Below are positions 61,381-64,000 of a stretch of DNA of 64,000 nucleotides, piece after piece. The stretch is taken from NCBI GenBank assembly GCA_965661625.1, contig CBFIEM010000007.1:1-64000 (forward strand). The letters run 5' to 3'. This DNA comes from GCA-2705995 sp965661625 (GTDB lineage Bacteria; Bacteroidota; Bacteroidia; Flavobacteriales_G; Salibacteraceae). Each line of letters opens with the position of its first letter. Within the stretch, counting starts at the first letter, position 1. Below the pieces are notes generated by a model. It searched no databases. It saw only the letters and a list, made by a program, of their open reading frames with translations, and had not been told where the DNA came from. A program made the translations under genes and the position numbers.

Positions 61381-62196
61381 TTACGCTTGATAATTGTCAA
61401 TAGCAAGCCGAACACTTCCTGCATTCAATAAGCGGGTCCTTGCTTCTGGCTCACTGATATTCAACGCTTCAGCAACCATTTTAGTTCCTCGATCTACAAG
61501 TTTGTCGTTACTAAGTTGCATATCAACCATGCGGTTCCCTTTAACTCGACCTAATTTTATCATAACGCTGGTAGAGATCATATTGAGTACGAGTTTCTGC
61601 GCGGTTCCAGCCTTCATGCGCGTGCTTCCTGTTACGTATTCTGGTCCTGTAACAACTTCAATCGGAAGTTCTGCGGCTTGCGCTACCGGGGAATCTGGAT
61701 TACAAGTTATGCATGCTGTTCCAAGGCCATGTGCTCGAGCTTTTTTTATGCCACTAATTACATAGGGCGTAGTCCCAGATGCTGCGATTCCGAGTAAAAA
61801 ATCAGTAGCGGTGGGGTGATACGGCTCCAGATCTTTCCAAGCTAAATCCTCATCATCTTCAGCACGCTCTACTGCTTTCCGAATGGCTCCATCACCTCCA
61901 GCAATTAATCCCACAATTAATTGATCTGATACGCCAAATGTTGGTGGGCATTCGGAAGCATCTAGGATCCCTAACCTTCCGCTAGTTCCAGCACCAATGT
62001 AAAACAGGCGACCGCCACTTAAAAGCGCATCTACAGCTGAATTTACAACAGCTTCAATTTGAGGAATGGCTTTTTCAACAGCTAGAGGAACCGTTTTATC
62101 TTCACTGTTGATATCGGATAAAAGTTGTGTAGTCGACTTATGCTCCAAGTCGGAGTATTTCGAAATGGCTTCTGTGACGCGATTATCCTTTTTCAC
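61381..62196 (-). CDS. murQ: N-acetylmuramic acid 6-phosphate etherase
   Basis: A 271-residue SIS-domain enzyme that removes lactate from MurNAc-6-phosphate in cell-wall recycling. It has FYIGAGTSGRLGILDASECPPTF in parts, with the catalytic glutamate in ASE, AASGTTPYVISG, and EVVTGPEYVTGSTRMKAGTAQKLVLN in parts. It overlaps the upstream E1 gene by 14 bases and precedes LOG by 3, giving one transcript. NagZ and MltF are encoded elsewhere in the window. Confidence 0.95.
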   Translation of the reverse strand: MKKDNRVTEAISKYSDLEHKSTTQLLSDINSEDKTVPLAVEKAIPQIEAVVNSAVDALLSGGRLFYIGAGTSGRLGILDASECPPTFGVSDQLIVGLIAGGDGAIRKAVERAEDDEDLAWKDLEPYHPTATDFLLGIAASGTTPYVISGIKKARAHGLGTACITCNPDSPVAQAAELPIEVVTGPEYVTGSTRMKAGTAQKLVLNMISTSVMIKLGRVKGNRMVDMQLSNDKLVDRGTKMVAEALNISEPEARTRLLNAGSVRLAIDNYQA

Positions 62197-64000
62197 GAGT
62201 ATACATTGCTGGAAACTGTTCAGGATCGAATTCGTTCATGGTTGCATAGGCTGCATCAAAAATATCATCAACACTTGGCTTAGAAAAGTAATCACCATCT
62301 GTTCCGTAAGCCGGACGATGGGGCATTGCCGTAAGGGTAGTTGGCTTTGAATCGAGAAATTGATACCCGCCTTGTTGTTCAAGAACTTGCTGAAGAATAT
62401 AAGCTGAAGCACCCCCGGGAACATCTTCATCAACAACTAACAAACGATTTGTTTTTTCCAACGACTTGACGATGTCGTTGGAGCGATCAAAAGGAAGCAA
62501 GGTTTGCACATCAATCACTTCCAAGGAAACACCTACTTCTTGTAGAAGCTTTGCCGCATCTAAACACATGCGCACCATAGAGCCGTATGTTACAAGCGTG
62601 ATATCAGCACCAGTAAGCATGGTTTCAACAACACCAAGGGGAGTGCGGTAGCTCCCAATATTTGTTGGAGCTTTTTCTTTCAAGCGGTAACCATTAAGCG
62701 ATTCGATTACAATTCCCGGATCATCTCCATTAAGCAGGGTGTTATAAAACCCTGCTGCTTGGGTCATATTACGCGGAACGCATAAATGAACTCCTCTAAT
62801 TCCATTTAGGATCATACCCATTGGCGATCCACTGTGCCATATACCTTCTAATCTATGGCCTCTTGTTCGAATAATTAAGGGGGCTTTTTGTCCGCCCTTG
62901 GTACGGTACTGAACCGTAGCCAAATCGTCGGATATGATTTGTAAGCAGTAATGGAGGTAGTCGAGGTATTGTATTTCTGCAATGGGTCTCAATCCGCGCA
63001 TTGCCATCCCTATTCCTTGTCCAATTATGGTTGCTTCTCGAATTCCAGTATCTGAAACGCGAAGCTCTGAATGCTTTGCTTGGAGTCCTTCAAGGCCTTG
63101 GTTTACGCCTCCAATTTTACCTGCATCCTCTCCAAAAATCAGAACCTCAGGTCGATCAGCTAAAATCCGGTCGAAATTATCCCTTAAAATTTCGCGTCCA
63201 TCCATTAGCGGAGCTTCTTCATCATATTCGGGCGCAACTCCCTCAATCAGCAATGGTGAATCATCCGACTGACTCCATAGGTTTCCACTGTAGCGGTCTT
63301 GGTTCTTTTGATGATCTTCAGCCATCCAATCCTCAAGGGCTTGACGAGAAGGAATGGTTTCGCCAATAGACTTTCTTAAGGCTATTTTTACGGTTTCATA
63401 AATCAGTTTACGAGTAGGCTCGGTGTCATTATTCAATTTATCAAGAGCTGGCTGAATGAAAACGCCATTGGCACTTTCGCTAATAATGGGCGTGATGAGC
63501 TCATTAACCCGCTTTACATCTGATTTGATTGAACTTATAAATTCATCCCATGCTTTTTTCTTGCCGTCTCGAACAGTTTTTTTAGCAGCTTTACGGATAT
63601 CATCTAATTCATTTTCAGCAGCTACTTCTTTTTTGAGAATCCACTCGCGTAATTTTTCGATGCCATCGTATTCAGCTTCCCAAGCTAATCGATCCTTTGA
63701 CTTATAGCGTTCGTGTGATCCAGAGGTACTGTGACCTTGGGGTTGAGTAACTTCTTCTACATGCACAAGAACGGGGATTTGCTCCTCACGAGCAAGAGCT
63801 ACAGCTTTTTCATAGGTCAGACAAAGTTGAGCGTAGTCCCAGCCTTTTACGTTGAAAATTTCAAACCCTCTTTTATCTTCGTTTCGCTGAAAACCTGCTA
63901 GTGCTTCAGAAATACTTTCTTTAATGGTTTGGTACTTTTTATCAACTGAAATCCCATAACCATCATCCCATACCGACATTACCAGCGGAACCTGAAGAAC
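62183..64000 (-). CDS. Fused alpha/beta 2-oxoacid dehydrogenase E1, 3' part
   Basis: The frame continues beyond the window, so about 605 C-terminal residues are visible. The first part ends a TPP-binding alpha subunit (VMSVWDDGYGISV, VEEVTQPQGHSTSGSHERYK). A linker leads to the beta subunit: EVLIFGEDAGKIGGVNQGLEGL in parts, REATIIGQGIGMAMRG, EIQYLDYLHY, GSPMGMILNGIRGVHL and VIDVQTLLPFD. It is a fused E1 of the pyruvate/branched-chain 2-oxoacid dehydrogenase type, common in Bacteroidota. Substrate cannot be settled from sequence. It overlaps murQ by 14 bases. Confidence 0.9.
   Translation of the reverse strand, partial: VLQVPLVMSVWDDGYGISVDKKYQTIKESISEALAGFQRNEDKRGFEIFNVKGWDYAQLCLTYEKAVALAREEQIPVLVHVEEVTQPQGHSTSGSHERYKSKDRLAWEAEYDGIEKLREWILKKEVAAENELDDIRKAAKKTVRDGKKKAWDEFISSIKSDVKRVNELITPIISESANGVFIQPALDKLNNDTEPTRKLIYETVKIALRKSIGETIPSRQALEDWMAEDHQKNQDRYSGNLWSQSDDSPLLIEGVAPEYDEEAPLMDGREILRDNFDRILADRPEVLIFGEDAGKIGGVNQGLEGLQAKHSELRVSDTGIREATIIGQGIGMAMRGLRPIAEIQYLDYLHYCLQIISDDLATVQYRTKGGQKAPLIIRTRGHRLEGIWHSGSPMGMILNGIRGVHLCVPRNMTQAAGFYNTLLNGDDPGIVIESLNGYRLKEKAPTNIGSYRTPLGVVETMLTGADITLVTYGSMVRMCLDAAKLLQEVGVSLEVIDVQTLLPFDRSNDIVKSLEKTNRLLVVDEDVPGGASAYILQQVLEQQGGYQFLDSKPTTLTAMPHRPAYGTDGDYFSKPSVDDIFDAAYATMNEFDPEQFPAMYTREKG

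Noticed and set aside
62982..63369. Two plus-strand ORFs opposite the E1 gene
   Set aside because: Serine/proline-rich reverse frames of a highly conserved enzyme; no promoter or ribosome site.
1..64000. tRNA, rRNA, CRISPR arrays or insertion sequences
   Set aside because: No cloverleaf, rRNA-like segment, regularly spaced direct repeats or transposase was found in any gap.

Overview
The window looks like chromosome of a Bacteroidota bacterium, most likely a marine Flavobacteriia/Cryomorphaceae-type lineage. The evidence is the exosortase F pair, a type IX secretion (T9SS) style C-terminal sorting domain, the L28-L33-DUF4295 ribosomal cluster, bacillithiol synthesis (BshC), DUF4197/DUF1573/GLPGLI-like proteins, and repeated Bacteroidota -7 promoter elements (TAnnTTTG). 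Base composition is AT-rich and even. I saw no phage, IS element, CRISPR array, tRNA or rRNA. Genes are packed tightly, with many ATGA, TAATG or GTGA overlaps. No gap exceeds 300 bases; the largest is 18277-18539 (263 bases, guaA upstream region).

Region by region. 1-6548 is the end of a surface-polysaccharide locus: flippase, two O-antigen ligase/polymerase-like proteins, a kinase-less Wzz-like protein, a GT2 glycosyltransferase, a DegT aminotransferase and an initiating sugar-phosphate transferase. 6538-15024 is housekeeping: SirB1-like, nucleoside phosphorylase, DUF4197, cinA, rpmB-rpmG-DUF4295, ftsY-rimO-bshC. 15005-18276 is a compact four-gene minus-strand locus: a T9SS-type exported protein, a 70-residue signal-peptide/TM protein resembling a stand-alone sorting substrate, exosortase XrtF and its partner. 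18540-30337 has guaA, a LysM/PBP1 protein, hemF, then ftsK-lolA on the other strand, two related exported proteins, arginase and argS. 30341-33178 is a multi-PAS histidine kinase gene cut by one in-frame TAA. 33277-43515 has ffh, folD, a sulfotransferase, YceI, a membrane MutS-like ATPase, pepT, nagZ, a CPBP protease and an SRPBCC/GyrI-like protein; a probable Bacteroidota interspersed palindromic repeat lies between pepT and nagZ. 43570-51605 has an M23 peptidase, a beta-barrel protein, MltF, an M42 peptidase, adenine deaminase and folE. 51698-64000 has a lipoprotein, an RsmF-like methyltransferase, DUF1573, an S41 protease, an EEP-family enzyme, two SPOR-like envelope proteins, LOG, murQ and the 3' part of a fused E1 dehydrogenase.

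Functionally, the window combines core information processing (both halves of the SRP pathway, ffh and ftsY) with envelope building and peptidoglycan turnover (MltF, NagZ, MurQ, M23, LysM and SPOR-like proteins). The most unusual items are the XrtF locus with its candidate substrate, the nonsense-interrupted sensor kinase, the interspersed repeat copy, and intrinsic terminators placed inside or directly against neighbouring genes.
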